A stretch of 64,000 bases of DNA from Ihuprevotella massiliensis. GTDB lineage: Bacteria > Bacteroidota > Bacteroidia > Bacteroidales > Bacteroidaceae. This document shows, one piece after another, positions 6,864-16,307 of the stretch; position 1 is the first letter of the stretch, and each line of letters opens with the position of its first letter. The translations under genes were made by a program, and so were the position numbers. Below the pieces are notes generated by a model. The model saw nothing but the letters and a program-made list of their open reading frames with translations, did no database searches and was not told the DNA's origin. The stretch covers positions 2,269,929 through 2,333,928 of the forward strand of contig LT608321.1 of the NCBI GenBank assembly GCA_900095835.1, in the 5' to 3' direction.

Positions 6864-9800
6864 TTAGAACGTCTTGCCAGTTTTGGAAACCTTTAAGCCC
6901 TTGTGGTTTTGACTCACTTTGCGGCCAGAGAGGTCGAAGAGTTGAGCTTTGGCAGCAGTTTGAGCATCGCCCGTGGTGGGAGCAGAGATAGCCGTGGTGA
7001 GTCCAGTCTCTTGGATGCGCCAGTGAGAAGGAGCCGACTCCATGCCGTTCCAGCAAACGAGGTTTTTGCTACGATCCATGTGGAGATACTTGTAAGTGCC
7101 GTTCTTGCCATTCACGCCACGGATGAGCGTTTCGCCATTAGGCAGATATTCGAGCGTGTAGATGCCCGCTTCACTCTGATTGTCGGTGGTGTTGACAGGT
7201 TCGTTTTGGTTTTGGAGTGGCAAGAGATAGCGGTCCCAAGCAGCATTGTAGATGAAGAACTTGCCGGGTTGGTTGGGCACCTTGTAGAAGATGAAGAACT
7301 GCGTTTCGTCAGCTTCATCGTAAGCGTCCACGCCTTGCGCCTTGTCGTCGGTAAACTTGAGGTAGTAGCTCTTGTTTTCCGAAGGTTTGTAGCCCTCATT
7401 TTGGAGGTAGTAGTATTGCTTGTCCGAGACCTCATTGACGGGCACCTCTTTCACTGCGAGGTTGAAGACTTCGTAGACCTTATCAGAAGGATTTGCCAAA
7501 TAGAAGTCAGCAATCTCGTTGATGCCAGCAAAAGCTTCAGGAGAGATTTGTCCCAATTTGCTGCCCACGTTCTTCTTTAGCTCTGCCAAGCGAGCCTTGA
7601 GCACTTCGGTGCGCAGTCCGTTGGCAACCGCAAAATCTTGGTCTGCAGCGTAGGAGTAAGCACCGTCCGTGATTTGCTCGATGGTGTAGTTCTTGTACAC
7701 TTGTGTGTATCCACCTCTGCTGGCAGGAGCCAATGTTTCTTCTTCGTACATGAAGGCGAGGGTGTTGTTCTTTTGCCAAGCCATGGTAGAGTAAGCCGAA
7801 CCGATGTAGGAAGACATGTGTGCGCCGTCCCATTCTTTAGCGAAGAGGGCAGACGACCCGAAGTCTTCGTAGCCCGCCAATTCCTTGTAGTTGATGCCCA
7901 CGTTGGTGCGTCCAGAAGGACCGAAGGGCACGGACTGGAGGGCGAGATACATCTTTTTGCCGGTGGCTTTCTTCACGACAGGAACAATGAGGAGTTCGCC
8001 GTTGCAAGCGTTGGCAGTAGCCTTCACGAGAGGGCTGTGTGCCATAGTGTCCCAGTAGCCTTCGCCCTTAGCAGAGTCGGTGAAGCGGAAGACGTTGAAC
8101 CATCGTCCACTGCCACGGCGAGAAGACACCACGATAGAACCATCGGGCAATTCTTCGCACTTAGGTTCGTCGGCAGAGTGGGGGATGGCAGGTGTCATAG
8201 CATCGCCGAGGATTTTCCAGTTTTGTCCGAAGTCGTCGGAATACATCACCCAGTTGGCAATGTTGGTGGGGTTCACATTCAGTCCGCTCATCACAGCATA
8301 GACGCGATAGTGGCTGCCCACCTTGGTGCGATGGCTCTGCATGATGCGTCCGCTACCGAAGAACATGGATTCGATTTTGCCGCGTGGGGTGGTGCCATCG
8401 AACTGCTTGTAGATGTGGTCGGTGATGTCTTCGCGAGCCGAGAAGGTCTTACCGCCATCCTTAGAATACCAGCGCGCTACAGCGTTGGGAGTTTCGCGAC
8501 GAGCTTGCCAGAAGTTGGTGAAGCCCGACACGCTCAAAACGAGCACATCATCGCTTTCGCGGTCAGCCACGATGGCAGCATCACCATAACCAGCGTCACG
8601 GCTTTGGTTGGGGTCGTTGTTCACCTTCTTACCCGTGCCTTGTGCCACAGGGTTGCCATGAGCGTCGGAGAACACCGCAGGAGTGTCCCACGTTTTTCCC
8701 TCATCGTTGGAGCGAGTGGCAAAGAGGTCCACGCGTCCTGCGCCTACGTCGCCAGTGCCGGTGTGGCGAGAGTCGCTCACCGCCACGATGGTGCCCGATT
8801 TACCGGTGACTGCGATGGCAGGGATGCGGTAGGTGACGGGGGTTTGCAGGGTGTAGGGGAAGAGATTGGTTTGAGGTTCGAGTTCCACTTTCACGCGCTC
8901 TACCACGACCTTGATGTTGGTCAACTGCACGGGAGTGTTGTCGCCCACGAGTTCAAAGGCGAGCGAATTGGCTTTGCCGTCGCCCTTGAGGGAGAAGTGC
9001 TGCACGTCGGTGGTGACAGCTGTGGTTTTGCCGTTGGCTTCGATGCTGACGTTCTTGCCTGCAGCGGGGAGTTTGAAGTCGAAGTCCACGCTCTTGACAG
9101 CGTAGCCGACGGGCATGGCAAAGGTGTAGCCCCCGCGCTTGGCAGCACCGCTGTGGAGCTGGAGGATGCCATTGGCGACGTTCATGTTGTTGGCACCCGC
9201 GTTGAGGGTGAGGGGCAGATCGCCCTTGTTGGTCCAGAGTGCACGGTAAGTGGCGCTGTTGCCGTTGGCAGTGAGTGTGCCAGTGGTGGGAGACACCTCG
9301 ATGGTGCCGCCGAGGGGGAGGATTTGCAATGAACTTCCGTGGTCGGCTCCAGTGGTCCAGAAGGCGAGTTTACCATCGCGGTTGTTCATCTTCCAGGCTT
9401 CTTTGCCTTTGAGATAGATGAAATAAGCCGTTTTGCCGGTGAGCTTGTCGCTCTTGCCGAAGCTCCAGAGGTCAACATAGCCCTCGAGGTTGTTGGCGGG
9501 TTTGAGGGTAACGAGGGCGTCGCCTCCGTTTCTGCCCGTTTTAGTGGGGTCGGCAGCGAGCACCATGTTGGCGCCAGAGGCTTTGTTGTAGATGCGATAG
9601 CCGTTGGTGTCGTTGGCCACGAAGCACCAGAGGTCGGCATCGGCAAGGTCGCTGAGGGCTTTGTTAAGTGAGATGGCACCTTGTGCGTTAGGTTGGGTCA
9701 CATACATCCCGTTGTCGCCGATTTGGAGTGTGTACCAAATGGTGTTGGCAGCAAACTTCTGATCGGCAGTCAGCGTGGTGGGGGTGAAAGTGGCGATGCT

Positions 9801-9866
9801 GGCGATGGCATGAGGAGCGTAGAGCGCAGCAGCCAGGAGAAAAGCAGTAATCGTCTTTTTGATCAT
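6864..9866 (-). CDS. Exo-alpha-sialidase (GH33-like), multidomain, secreted
   Basis: A 1000-residue exported enzyme that removes terminal sialic acid from host glycans. A signal peptide covers about residues 1-22. Residues 40-190 look like a ricin-B or RICIN-like carbohydrate-binding module and 190-330 form a beta-sandwich. The sialidase propeller is at about 335-740: it opens with the YRIP motif (346-349, arginine of the triad), then SDSR, and has three Asp boxes, SNDEGKTW (386-393), SKDGGKTF (468-475) and SDDFGQNW (543-550). The ADEPKCEELPDGS stretch (about 565) holds the likely acidic residues and SSYIGSAYS (about 688) the tyrosine region. Residues 820-950 are a second ricin-like module. 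The end (AQLFDLSGRKV) is a degenerate sorting tail shared with the 14145 and 41285 proteins. No susC/D pair is adjacent. Confidence 0.9.
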   Translation of the reverse strand: MIKKTITAFLLAAALYAPHAIASIATFTPTTLTADQKFAANTIWYTLQIGDNGMYVTQPNAQGAISLNKALSDLADADLWCFVANDTNGYRIYNKASGANMVLAADPTKTGRNGGDALVTLKPANNLEGYVDLWSFGKSDKLTGKTAYFIYLKGKEAWKMNNRDGKLAFWTTGADHGSSLQILPLGGTIEVSPTTGTLTANGNSATYRALWTNKGDLPLTLNAGANNMNVANGILQLHSGAAKRGGYTFAMPVGYAVKSVDFDFKLPAAGKNVSIEANGKTTAVTTDVQHFSLKGDGKANSLAFELVGDNTPVQLTNIKVVVERVKVELEPQTNLFPYTLQTPVTYRIPAIAVTGKSGTIVAVSDSRHTGTGDVGAGRVDLFATRSNDEGKTWDTPAVFSDAHGNPVAQGTGKKVNNDPNQSRDAGYGDAAIVADRESDDVLVLSVSGFTNFWQARRETPNAVARWYSKDGGKTFSAREDITDHIYKQFDGTTPRGKIESMFFGSGRIMQSHRTKVGSHYRVYAVMSGLNVNPTNIANWVMYSDDFGQNWKILGDAMTPAIPHSADEPKCEELPDGSIVVSSRRGSGRWFNVFRFTDSAKGEGYWDTMAHSPLVKATANACNGELLIVPVVKKATGKKMYLALQSVPFGPSGRTNVGINYKELAGYEDFGSSALFAKEWDGAHMSSYIGSAYSTMAWQKNNTLAFMYEEETLAPASRGGYTQVYKNYTIEQITDGAYSYAADQDFAVANGLRTEVLKARLAELKKNVGSKLGQISPEAFAGINEIADFYLANPSDKVYEVFNLAVKEVPVNEVSDKQYYYLQNEGYKPSENKSYYLKFTDDKAQGVDAYDEADETQFFIFYKVPNQPGKFFIYNAAWDRYLLPLQNQNEPVNTTDNQSEAGIYTLEYLPNGETLIRGVNGKNGTYKYLHMDRSKNLVCWNGMESAPSHWRIQETGLTTAISAPTTGDAQTAAKAQLFDLSGRKVSQNHKGLKVSKTGKTF

Positions 9867-9976
9867 GGTGATGACTGAGAGGATTGATAATAGCGCAAAA
9901 CCTTACTGCACAACGCTCATGAGCTGAGGCGTCGCGCGGCAAGGTTAAGCAGTCTTTTTTTATAGTATGTTTCGCA

Positions 9977-11173
9977 CTACTTCGACACGATGTTGAGGGT
10001 GTCGGTAGCGATGAGGAGTTCTTCGTCGGTGGGTACTACCACGACTTTCACGCGGCTGTTGGGAGTGGAGATGATTTCTTCCTCACCAAAGTTTGCCTTG
10101 TTTTTGTCGTAGTCCAATTCGATGCCGAGGAATTCGAGGTTTTTGAGGGCATTGTAGCGCACATCCCATTGGTGTTCGCCCACGCCAGCGGTGAAGACGA
10201 TGGTGTCCACACCACCCATGGCAGCAGCATAAGCACCGATGTATTTCTTGATGCGATAGTTGTACATGTCGAGTGCCAACTTGGCGCGCTCGTTGCCTTC
10301 CTTCACGCCGTTTTCCACGTCGCGCATGTCGCTTCCCAAACCAGAGATGCCGAGCAGACCCGACTTCTTGTTGAGCAAATCTTGCATCTCATCGGGGGTC
10401 TTGCCTTCTTTCTTCATGATGGCGAGCACCACAGAAGCATCGATGTCGCCCGTGCGAGTGCCCATCATGAGGCCTTCGAGAGGGGTGAGTCCCATGGAGG
10501 TGTCGATGCACTTGCCGTGGTCTACTGCCGAAACGGAAGCACCGTTGCCGATGTGGCAGGTGATGATCTTCTGCTCTTCGGGCTTCACGCCAAGGAGCTG
10601 GCACACGCGGTTGGTGACGAAGCGGTGGCTCGTGCCGTGGGCACCCCAACGACGGATGTTCATCTCCTCGTAGTAGTGGTAGGGCACGGCATACATGTAG
10701 GCATGGGCTGGCATGGTTTGGTGGAAGGAGGTGTCAAACACAAAGACGTTGGGCATGTTTTCCACCACAGCTTTCACTGCATTGTAGCCCTTGAGGGCAG
10801 GAGGGTTGTGGAGGGGCGCAAGGTCCATGAAGGTCTTCCACTCCTCGAGCATGTCGGGGGTGACGAGGCGGCTTTCGGCGAAACGACCACCTGCCACGAT
10901 GCGGTGACCGGCAGCGGCGATTTCGTCGATGCTCTTGATGGCACCATGTTGGGGATGGGTGAGGGTGTCGAACATCATCTTGATGCCCTCGGTGTGGGTG
11001 GGGCATTCGAAGTTGAGTTGGAGTTTCTCACCGTTGTGATCAGTAGTTTTGAGGAAAGCTCCTTCTTGACCCACGCGTTCGATGCCGCCTGCTGCGAGCA
11101 CAGCGTGAGTGTCCATTTCATAGAGCTTATATTTGATAGAACTGCTTCCGCAGTTGATGACGAGAATTTTCAT
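9977..11173 (-). CDS. ackA: Acetate kinase
   Basis: A 398-residue cytosolic kinase that turns acetyl phosphate and ADP into acetate and ATP. Family signatures are the N-terminal NCGSSSIKYKL, GHRIVAGG, VFDTSFHQTMP, CHIGNGASVSAV and MGLTPLEGLMMGTRTGDID. ATG 11173 (MKILVINCG) was chosen because acetate kinases begin there; an in-frame TTG seven codons upstream would add an atypical peptide. It follows pta on the same strand with a 169-nt repeat-filled gap, so the two probably form the usual Pta-AckA pathway from acetyl-CoA to acetate, possibly as one transcript. Confidence 0.95.
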   Translation of the reverse strand: MKILVINCGSSSIKYKLYEMDTHAVLAAGGIERVGQEGAFLKTTDHNGEKLQLNFECPTHTEGIKMMFDTLTHPQHGAIKSIDEIAAAGHRIVAGGRFAESRLVTPDMLEEWKTFMDLAPLHNPPALKGYNAVKAVVENMPNVFVFDTSFHQTMPAHAYMYAVPYHYYEEMNIRRWGAHGTSHRFVTNRVCQLLGVKPEEQKIITCHIGNGASVSAVDHGKCIDTSMGLTPLEGLMMGTRTGDIDASVVLAIMKKEGKTPDEMQDLLNKKSGLLGISGLGSDMRDVENGVKEGNERAKLALDMYNYRIKKYIGAYAAAMGGVDTIVFTAGVGEHQWDVRYNALKNLEFLGIELDYDKNKANFGEEEIISTPNSRVKVVVVPTDEELLIATDTLNIVSK

Positions 11174-11194
11174 TTTTGTCGTTGTTTTTGACAA

Positions 11195-11342
11195 GTGAGT
11201 CTAGAAGAACTAGAGGAACTAGAAAAACTAGAGGAACTAGAGAGTCTAGCCCTCCGAGAAACCGAGCCACTTGTGGCGAGCACAAAAGGGTCTGCGACCC
11301 TCTAACGTCTAATGTCTAACGTCTATAAAGGGTCTGCGACCC
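11195..11342. repeat. CTAG decamer and heptad repeats between pta and ackA
   Basis: Repeats of the kind GAACTAGAGG (11203-11250) are followed by a cGAGC...GCGAG segment and two GGGTC-TGC-GACCC hairpins (about 11288 and 11330). The second hairpin touches the pta stop codon. Confidence 0.8.
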
Positions 11343-12353
11343 TTAATTTTGCTTTGCTGCAATAGCTTGGTTGGCAGTGATGACGATCATCTTATAGATG
11401 TCGGCCAGACAGCAACCACGAGAGAGGTCGTTGACGGGGCGCGCAATACCCTGGAGGATAGGTCCGATGGCTTCGGCATGACCGAGACGCTCCACGAGTT
11501 TGTAGCCAATGTTGCCCACTTCCAAACGAGGCACCACGAGCACATTCGCCTGACCAGCCACAGGGCTACCAGCTGCCTTCAAGTGAGCCACAGAGGGCAC
11601 GAGGGCAGCGTCCGCCTGGAGTTCGCCATCGATGTCGAGATCGGGGCGGAGTTCCTTGGCGCGTTCAAAAGCCATGCGCACCTTGTCCACATCTTCGTGC
11701 TTTGCCGAACCATAAGTGGAGAACGAAAGCATAGCCACCTTGGGTTCGATGCAAGCCACCGCACGCGCAGTGTCGGCAGAGCAAATGGCAATCTGTGCCA
11801 ACTGCTCAACATCGGGCACGGGCGTCACCGCCACGTCACCCATCACGATGACACCATTTGAGCCATATTCGTGCGCTTGCGTGAGGAGCAACATCGCACC
11901 GCTCACCACAGAGATGCCAGGAGCCGTCTTGATGATTTGGAGGGCAGGACGAAGCACATCGCCAGTGGTGTTGCGCGCACCAGCCAACTGTCCGTCGGCA
12001 TCGCCAGCCTTGATGATGAGGCAACCGAGGTAGAGGGGATTTTCCACAATGGAGCGTGCCGTGTCGATGGTCACACCCTTCTTCGCGCGGAGTTGTGCGA
12101 GGAGTTGTGCATATTCCTCCTTCTTATCGTGAGAGAGAGGGTTGATGAGGGTGGCTTTCTCGATGTGAGTAAGGCCATTTTTTTGTGCGAGTGCCATGAT
12201 TTCGGCAGGGTCGCCAATGAGGATAAGGTCGGCCACCTCGTCAGCGAGGATGCGGTCGGCTGCTTTGAGTGTGCGTTCTTCCGTGCCTTCTGGGAGAACG
12301 ATGCGTTGCTTGTTGGCTTTTGCGCGAGCAACGAGCTGTTCGATAAGTGCCAT
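11343..12353 (-). CDS. pta: Phosphate acetyltransferase
   Basis: A 336-residue short-form (class I) phosphotransacetylase that converts acetyl-CoA and phosphate into acetyl phosphate. The opening IVLPEGTEERTLKAADRIL, the GAMLLLTQAHEYGSNGVIVMGDVAVTPVPD core and the C-terminal NDLSRGCCLADIYKM with the conserved PVNDLSRG signature are those of the PTA_PTB family. The length equals that of the single-domain enzymes, without the DRTGG extension. It lies upstream of ackA. A -7 box and a strong hairpin at the mRNA 5' end precede it. Confidence 0.95.
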   Translation of the reverse strand: MALIEQLVARAKANKQRIVLPEGTEERTLKAADRILADEVADLILIGDPAEIMALAQKNGLTHIEKATLINPLSHDKKEEYAQLLAQLRAKKGVTIDTARSIVENPLYLGCLIIKAGDADGQLAGARNTTGDVLRPALQIIKTAPGISVVSGAMLLLTQAHEYGSNGVIVMGDVAVTPVPDVEQLAQIAICSADTARAVACIEPKVAMLSFSTYGSAKHEDVDKVRMAFERAKELRPDLDIDGELQADAALVPSVAHLKAAGSPVAGQANVLVVPRLEVGNIGYKLVERLGHAEAIGPILQGIARPVNDLSRGCCLADIYKMIVITANQAIAAKQN

Positions 12354-12385
12354 TATTGAGATTTAGATTGGATACCAATAGTAAA

Positions 12386-12422
12386 GCGTGTCGTGCTCAG
12401 GGTCACTTCCTGCACGACACGC
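12386..12422 (-). promoter_or_regulatory. 11-bp hairpin in the pta 5' leader
   Basis: GCGTGTCGTGC (12386-12396) and GCACGACACGC (12412-12422) pair perfectly. On the minus strand the hairpin starts only a few bases after the -7 box, so it would sit at the extreme 5' end of the pta mRNA, a position typical for 5' stabilising stems. Confidence 0.6.
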
Positions 12423-12424
12423 TG

Positions 12425-12432
12425 CAAATTTA
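12425..12432 (-). promoter_or_regulatory. -7 box of the pta promoter
   Basis: The minus strand reads TAAATTTG here, a perfect TAnnTTTG. No TTG was found at the ideal distance upstream, so only half of the consensus is present. Confidence 0.55.
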
Positions 12433-12515
12433 CAAAAAACGGCTGAGATAGCCCACTAATCCCCTCATTTTCTATGCTCGACTAAGCAATTCAGAGGGGG
12501 CTAGCCAAGTTTCGT

Positions 12516-14045
12516 TTAGAGCTTCTTGGGCAGGGTCACCTTAAATTCGGGCACTGTGGGCGTGGTGTGCTCCTTGTAGATGATGTCTACCATCTTCTTC
12601 ACCACATCGGGGTGTTGCTTCGCCACGTCGTTGTCTTCGTGGAGGTCTTTGCTCAAGTCGTAGAGACTGCAATTACCGTTCTTCACCACGAGCTTCCAGT
12701 CGCCCATGCGCACGCCCATCATGTTCGTTTCGTGGAACTCCCAATAGAGATGATCGTGCTTCTGCTGCTGGTCGTCCTTTCCCGTGAGGGTGTTGTAGAA
12801 GGAGATACCGTCGTAGAGGTCCTTTTCATTACGCTGATAGGCCTTGGGGAAATCCTTGATACCTGCCACATCGCAGAAGGTGGGCAACACGTCGTAGAAC
12901 GCCAGTTGGTGGTCGTTCACTTCGCCTGCTGCCACCTTACCGGGCCAGCGCACGATGAAGGGGATGCGGATGCCGCCCTCGTGGGTGGAGCGTTTCAAAC
13001 CCTTGAGCAGTCCATCGCGGTTGAAGAAGGTGGGATCGGCACCGCCCTCTTCGTGAGGACCATTGTCGGAGGTGAAAATCACGATGGTGTTTTCGTCCAT
13101 GCCCTTCTTCTTGAGCTTGGCAATGATTTCGCCCACCATGAAGTCCAGGCGCGTGATCATGGCAGCAAACTGAGCGTGTGCCTGTTCGGTGCCGTGATAG
13201 CGGTTGCCCACTTGGCTGCGGAAGATGTGCTCTTGGCAGAAGTGGTTTTGATAAGCCTGCAAAAGGCTGTCGTTGGGCTGTTGCAACTCAGCGTGGGGCA
13301 GGGTATAGGTGAAGATGCCCAAGAAGGGTTGGTCTTTCGTCTGCTTGTCGAGCCAGTCCATCGCCTTTTGGTGGATGAGGTCGGCTGAATACTGCGGACG
13401 TTTCAAATAGTCGTCGCTGCCGGGCATGCCATATTTGATGTTCTCATCGAGCGTCACGCGGTGCGTCTTTTTGTCGCCACGCGAACGACTAAATTCGTTC
13501 AAGAAGTTGGGATAATAGGCGTGGGCTTCAAACTGGCAGATGTAGCCATAATATTCGTCGATGCCGCGCTTGTCGGGCGTAGAAGCGGAGTTTTCGTAGC
13601 CGCCAGCCCATTTGCCAAACATCCCCGTGGTGTAGCCGTTCTCCTTGAGGATTTCAGGCAAAATCTTGTGGTTCACATCATAGGGTTCTTGTCCTGCCCA
13701 GCCTTCGGCAAAATCAGTGTTGCGACCATAGAGGTTGGGCACATCCTTGCCGCGCCAGTATTCCTTGTTGCCGCGCACGTGGGTGTGTCCGCTGTGCTGC
13801 CCAGTCATGAGCGTTGCGCGCGAAGGAGCCGACACTGGACTTCCGGCATAAGCCTGCGTGAAGCGCATGCCTTCGGCTGCCATGCGGTCGAGATTGGGGG
13901 TGGCGATGTACTTCTGACCATAGCAAGCCAAGTCGCCATAGCCCATGTCGTCGCACATGATGTAGATGATGTTGGGACGTTGCTGCGCTTGACCAGTCAT
14001 CGCTGCCAAAGCGCCAAGTCCGAGGAGGGTATATGCTTTTTTCAT
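12516..14045 (-). CDS. Sulfatase, serine-type formylglycine (family S1)
   Basis: A 509-residue exported hydrolase likely to remove sulfate from host or dietary glycans such as mucin or glycosaminoglycans. A signal peptide covers residues 1-20 (…AAMTGQAQ). Metal ligands are expected at D32-D33 (IMCDDMGYGD). The modification motif S72-A-P-S-R76 lies in VSAPSRATLMTGQHSG; serine instead of cysteine means maturation by an anaerobic sulfatase-maturing radical-SAM enzyme rather than by FGE. Further signatures are IVIFTSDNGPHEEGG and KGLKRSTHEGGIRIPFIVRW. It lies 99 nt downstream of the lectin-type gene on the same strand and near the sialidase, which suggests a glycan-foraging group. The substrate cannot be told. 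Confidence 0.9.
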   Translation of the reverse strand: MKKAYTLLGLGALAAMTGQAQQRPNIIYIMCDDMGYGDLACYGQKYIATPNLDRMAAEGMRFTQAYAGSPVSAPSRATLMTGQHSGHTHVRGNKEYWRGKDVPNLYGRNTDFAEGWAGQEPYDVNHKILPEILKENGYTTGMFGKWAGGYENSASTPDKRGIDEYYGYICQFEAHAYYPNFLNEFSRSRGDKKTHRVTLDENIKYGMPGSDDYLKRPQYSADLIHQKAMDWLDKQTKDQPFLGIFTYTLPHAELQQPNDSLLQAYQNHFCQEHIFRSQVGNRYHGTEQAHAQFAAMITRLDFMVGEIIAKLKKKGMDENTIVIFTSDNGPHEEGGADPTFFNRDGLLKGLKRSTHEGGIRIPFIVRWPGKVAAGEVNDHQLAFYDVLPTFCDVAGIKDFPKAYQRNEKDLYDGISFYNTLTGKDDQQQKHDHLYWEFHETNMMGVRMGDWKLVVKNGNCSLYDLSKDLHEDNDVAKQHPDVVKKMVDIIYKEHTTPTVPEFKVTLPKKL

Positions 14046-14082
14046 AATGAGAATGCAGGGGGATTATTCCATGAAGAGGTAT

Positions 14083-14127
14083 GGAGCCTATGATGATGGA
14101 GTCTCTGATGATGGAGCCTATGATGAT
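14083..14127. repeat. Three copies of a 15-bp tandem repeat
   Basis: GGAGCCTATGATGAT is repeated three times (14083, 14098, 14113; the middle copy has two changes) between the sulfatase and the lectin-type gene. Confidence 0.75.
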
Positions 14128-14144
14128 TTTTCTAGCTCAGTCGT

Positions 14145-15623
14145 TTAGGGTTGCACCACTTTCTTGCCATCCACGATGTAGACACCAGGGGTAGAAGTGG
14201 TGGTTTGACGACCTGAGAGGTCGTAGGTGTGCGCGTCGCTACGATTCACCGTGGGGCGTTGCACGCCGGTGGGAGCTACCACATTGAGGAAACCATCGAA
14301 GATGAGGCCCACCACTTCGTCGTCTGCGCCTGTGAGACCATTGGAGGTGAGGCGGATGCGGAAGCGCGTGTTGCCCTTGAGAGCCGTCTCAGGCACGGTG
14401 AACTCAGCGTTGGTGGTGCGCTGCAAGGTGAGGGGTTGTTGCACCTCGAAGATACCATCGTGGTTCCAGTCGAAATAGAGATAAGCCTTCGCATCTTTGG
14501 GCGGATTGGCACTGAGCTTAAAGTTCAGTTTCACCACGTCTTTCTGGGGCAAATCTGCCATTTGGCGAGAGAATACCACGTGGAGTTCGCGGTCGTTCTT
14601 GGCTTTTGCATCGGGATAGTTGATGCTTGCCAACACCTTGGCGCCTTCTTTCGCTTCGCCTTTTGCAGCGACGGAGAGCGATGTCCAGGTGTAGTTGTCG
14701 GTCGTGGTGCAGGGATAATCATAAATCTGCAAACGACGCATGAGGGGAGTGCGCTGCGCCATGAAGCGGAAACGCGTTTCGCCACCGAGTTTCACACGTT
14801 GGTGCGCCGCATTTTCCCAACCGTAGAAGCCCGTGAGTTCGTCTTCCACGATGCTCCAGGCTTCGCTCTCGTTGAGCGCCTTGTGGGTGGTGCCGTGGTG
14901 GAGCTTGTAGCCCCCTTTAGAGTTGCCCTGTCCCTCCATGTAGAAGGACGTTGCGCCCTCTGCTGCTTCGGGAGTGGTCCACGAGAAATCGCCATCGCCA
15001 TTCACTTGCAGCCATCTGCCGGTCTCGTCCACCAGCGCATACAAGCGGTCGCTACCCGTTTGGAAGGGGCGCACCTCATAACTGTCGGTCGTTGCCACGG
15101 GCCACCAGTAGGAGTTGGCGTTGTTGTGGCCAGCCTGCCAAGCCACCACGAGGTGGGTGCCGCCTTTGCGGTTGAGCCCCATGGGTGTTTTGGAGCGGTC
15201 GCTGTAGTTGGGCACGTCGGTCGAAGAGAGCGTCCAAGCGCCAGCCGTCTTCGCTTTGGGGTTAGGAGCCACGAAATAAGCCACGGGCATATTGGAAGTT
15301 GTGATCGCTGTTTTTCCAGCCTCTCCGGTGGCAATGGTAGAGGCGAGGTAGCGGTGAGTGGCAGTGTTTTGCACGTAATACACGTCTTGTTGTCCCTCCA
15401 CAGGGATAAACTTCCAGAATTGTCGGCGAGCGTTGTCTTTCGTGGTGACAGTCAAACTGTGTTCGTCGGTCTCGGTGATGAAAACTTGTTCGTCGGGTGC
15501 CGACTGGATGCGATAAACCAGTTCTGCGGAGAGTGGTCCGCTGGTGGCTTTTTGTGCTTGAGCGGTCGCCGCAGTGGCAAAACACGCGATGGCGCTCATG
15601 GCGAAATAGACGGATTGGTGCAT
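14145..15623 (-). CDS. Secreted protein with ricin-like lectin regions and a C-terminal sorting-like tail
   Basis: A 492-residue exported protein of unknown function. The signal peptide is at 1-23 (…ATAATAQAQ). Residues 30-270 carry ricin-type lectin patterns: YYVQNTATHRYLAST, WTLSS, RLYALVDETGRWLQVNGDGDF and GYKLHHGTTHKAL. Residues 290-445 form a beta-rich domain with the acidic turn YFDWNHDGIFE, as in GEVED-type modules. The end reads YDLSGRQ...GVYIVDGKKVVQP, a degenerate form of the Bacteroidetes C-terminal tail. No catalytic motif is seen. It is probably co-transcribed with the downstream sulfatase from the promoter at 15900-15930, so a glycan-binding accessory role is inferred. Confidence 0.7.
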   Translation of the reverse strand: MHQSVYFAMSAIACFATAATAQAQKATSGPLSAELVYRIQSAPDEQVFITETDEHSLTVTTKDNARRQFWKFIPVEGQQDVYYVQNTATHRYLASTIATGEAGKTAITTSNMPVAYFVAPNPKAKTAGAWTLSSTDVPNYSDRSKTPMGLNRKGGTHLVVAWQAGHNNANSYWWPVATTDSYEVRPFQTGSDRLYALVDETGRWLQVNGDGDFSWTTPEAAEGATSFYMEGQGNSKGGYKLHHGTTHKALNESEAWSIVEDELTGFYGWENAAHQRVKLGGETRFRFMAQRTPLMRRLQIYDYPCTTTDNYTWTSLSVAAKGEAKEGAKVLASINYPDAKAKNDRELHVVFSRQMADLPQKDVVKLNFKLSANPPKDAKAYLYFDWNHDGIFEVQQPLTLQRTTNAEFTVPETALKGNTRFRIRLTSNGLTGADDEVVGLIFDGFLNVVAPTGVQRPTVNRSDAHTYDLSGRQTTTSTPGVYIVDGKKVVQP

Positions 15624-15899
15624 GGTGATGAATAGAGTTGTCCCATCGTGTCTTCCCCTTGGGGTGCTTTCCTCGATGGGTAGATTTCGGGTGAAAAATC
15701 AATGCTGCAGCCTTAACTTGCTATCTTCTAGCAAGGCTTGATGGCTTATCTTCTTGCAGGCTAGGTGCTATATATTATCTTGCACTGCAGTCTTGAATAG
15801 AGGTTTAACCGCTTGAAAAAGGTTCAATTTGCCTACTTTCAATGCAAAACTGGCACTTTCGTCTAGAAGCTGCAGCGAGAAAGCGCCATTTGTTGTGCA

Positions 15900-15930
15900 C
15901 AAAATTACAATAGATTATGCATTTGACCAA
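15900..15930 (-). promoter_or_regulatory. Bacteroidetes-type promoter for the lectin/sulfatase unit
   Basis: On the minus strand TTG (15930-15928), a 20-nt spacer and TAATTTTG (15907-15900) match the consensus. The leader to the start codon at 15623 would be about 270 nt. The part 15624-15899 holds no gene. Confidence 0.65.
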
Positions 15931-16026
15931 GTTTTTAAGCCGAAAATGCTAAGTCTGCATGAGAATATTACTCCTCAAATCCTTACTTTTATGCACGAAT
16001 TGCCCTTCTTTCCTTCCTATTTTGTG

Positions 16027-16216
16027 TGGAATCCTTTTTGTTTTTGCCGTGGATTCCTTTTTGTTTTTACCGTGGATTTGTTTTTGACCTGATTTTGACG
16101 TTTTCTGTTTCTGCCGTGGATTCCTTTTTGTTTTTGCCATGGATTTGTTCTGCCGTGGATGCCTTTTGTTTCTGCCGTGGATTTGTTTTTGTTTTTGCCG
16201 TGGATGCCTTTGTGTA
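16027..16216. repeat. Imperfect tandem repeats of about 23 nt (TTTTTGCCGTGGATT)
   Basis: About eight copies of a T-rich unit with the core GCCGTGGATT, spaced 16-44 nt apart but mostly 22-23 nt. Reading frames on the minus strand here give a lysine-rich repeating peptide and look like a by-product of the repeat. Confidence 0.7.
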
Positions 16217-16271
16217 TATTCCTTCTTTCTTTTTGTTTTTCTCTTTTCTTCTCTCTCGTCACTTCAATTTT

Positions 16272-16307
16272 CTCCCACGAAATCCGAAAAACGTGGGAGT
16301 TTTTTTG
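16272..16307 (+). terminator. Hairpin with T run, terminator-like
   Basis: CTCCCACG (16272-16279) pairs with CGTGGGAG (16292-16299), followed by seven T. It is formed by two inverted units of the 21-nt repeat family. Confidence 0.45.

Noticed and set aside
7638-9332. 564-codon frame antisense to the sialidase gene
   Set aside because: The sialidase motifs on the minus strand are clear; the antisense frame has no recognisable motif.
14229-15635. 468-codon frame antisense to the lectin-type gene
   Set aside because: Shadow of the real gene, which has a signal peptide and a matching promoter.
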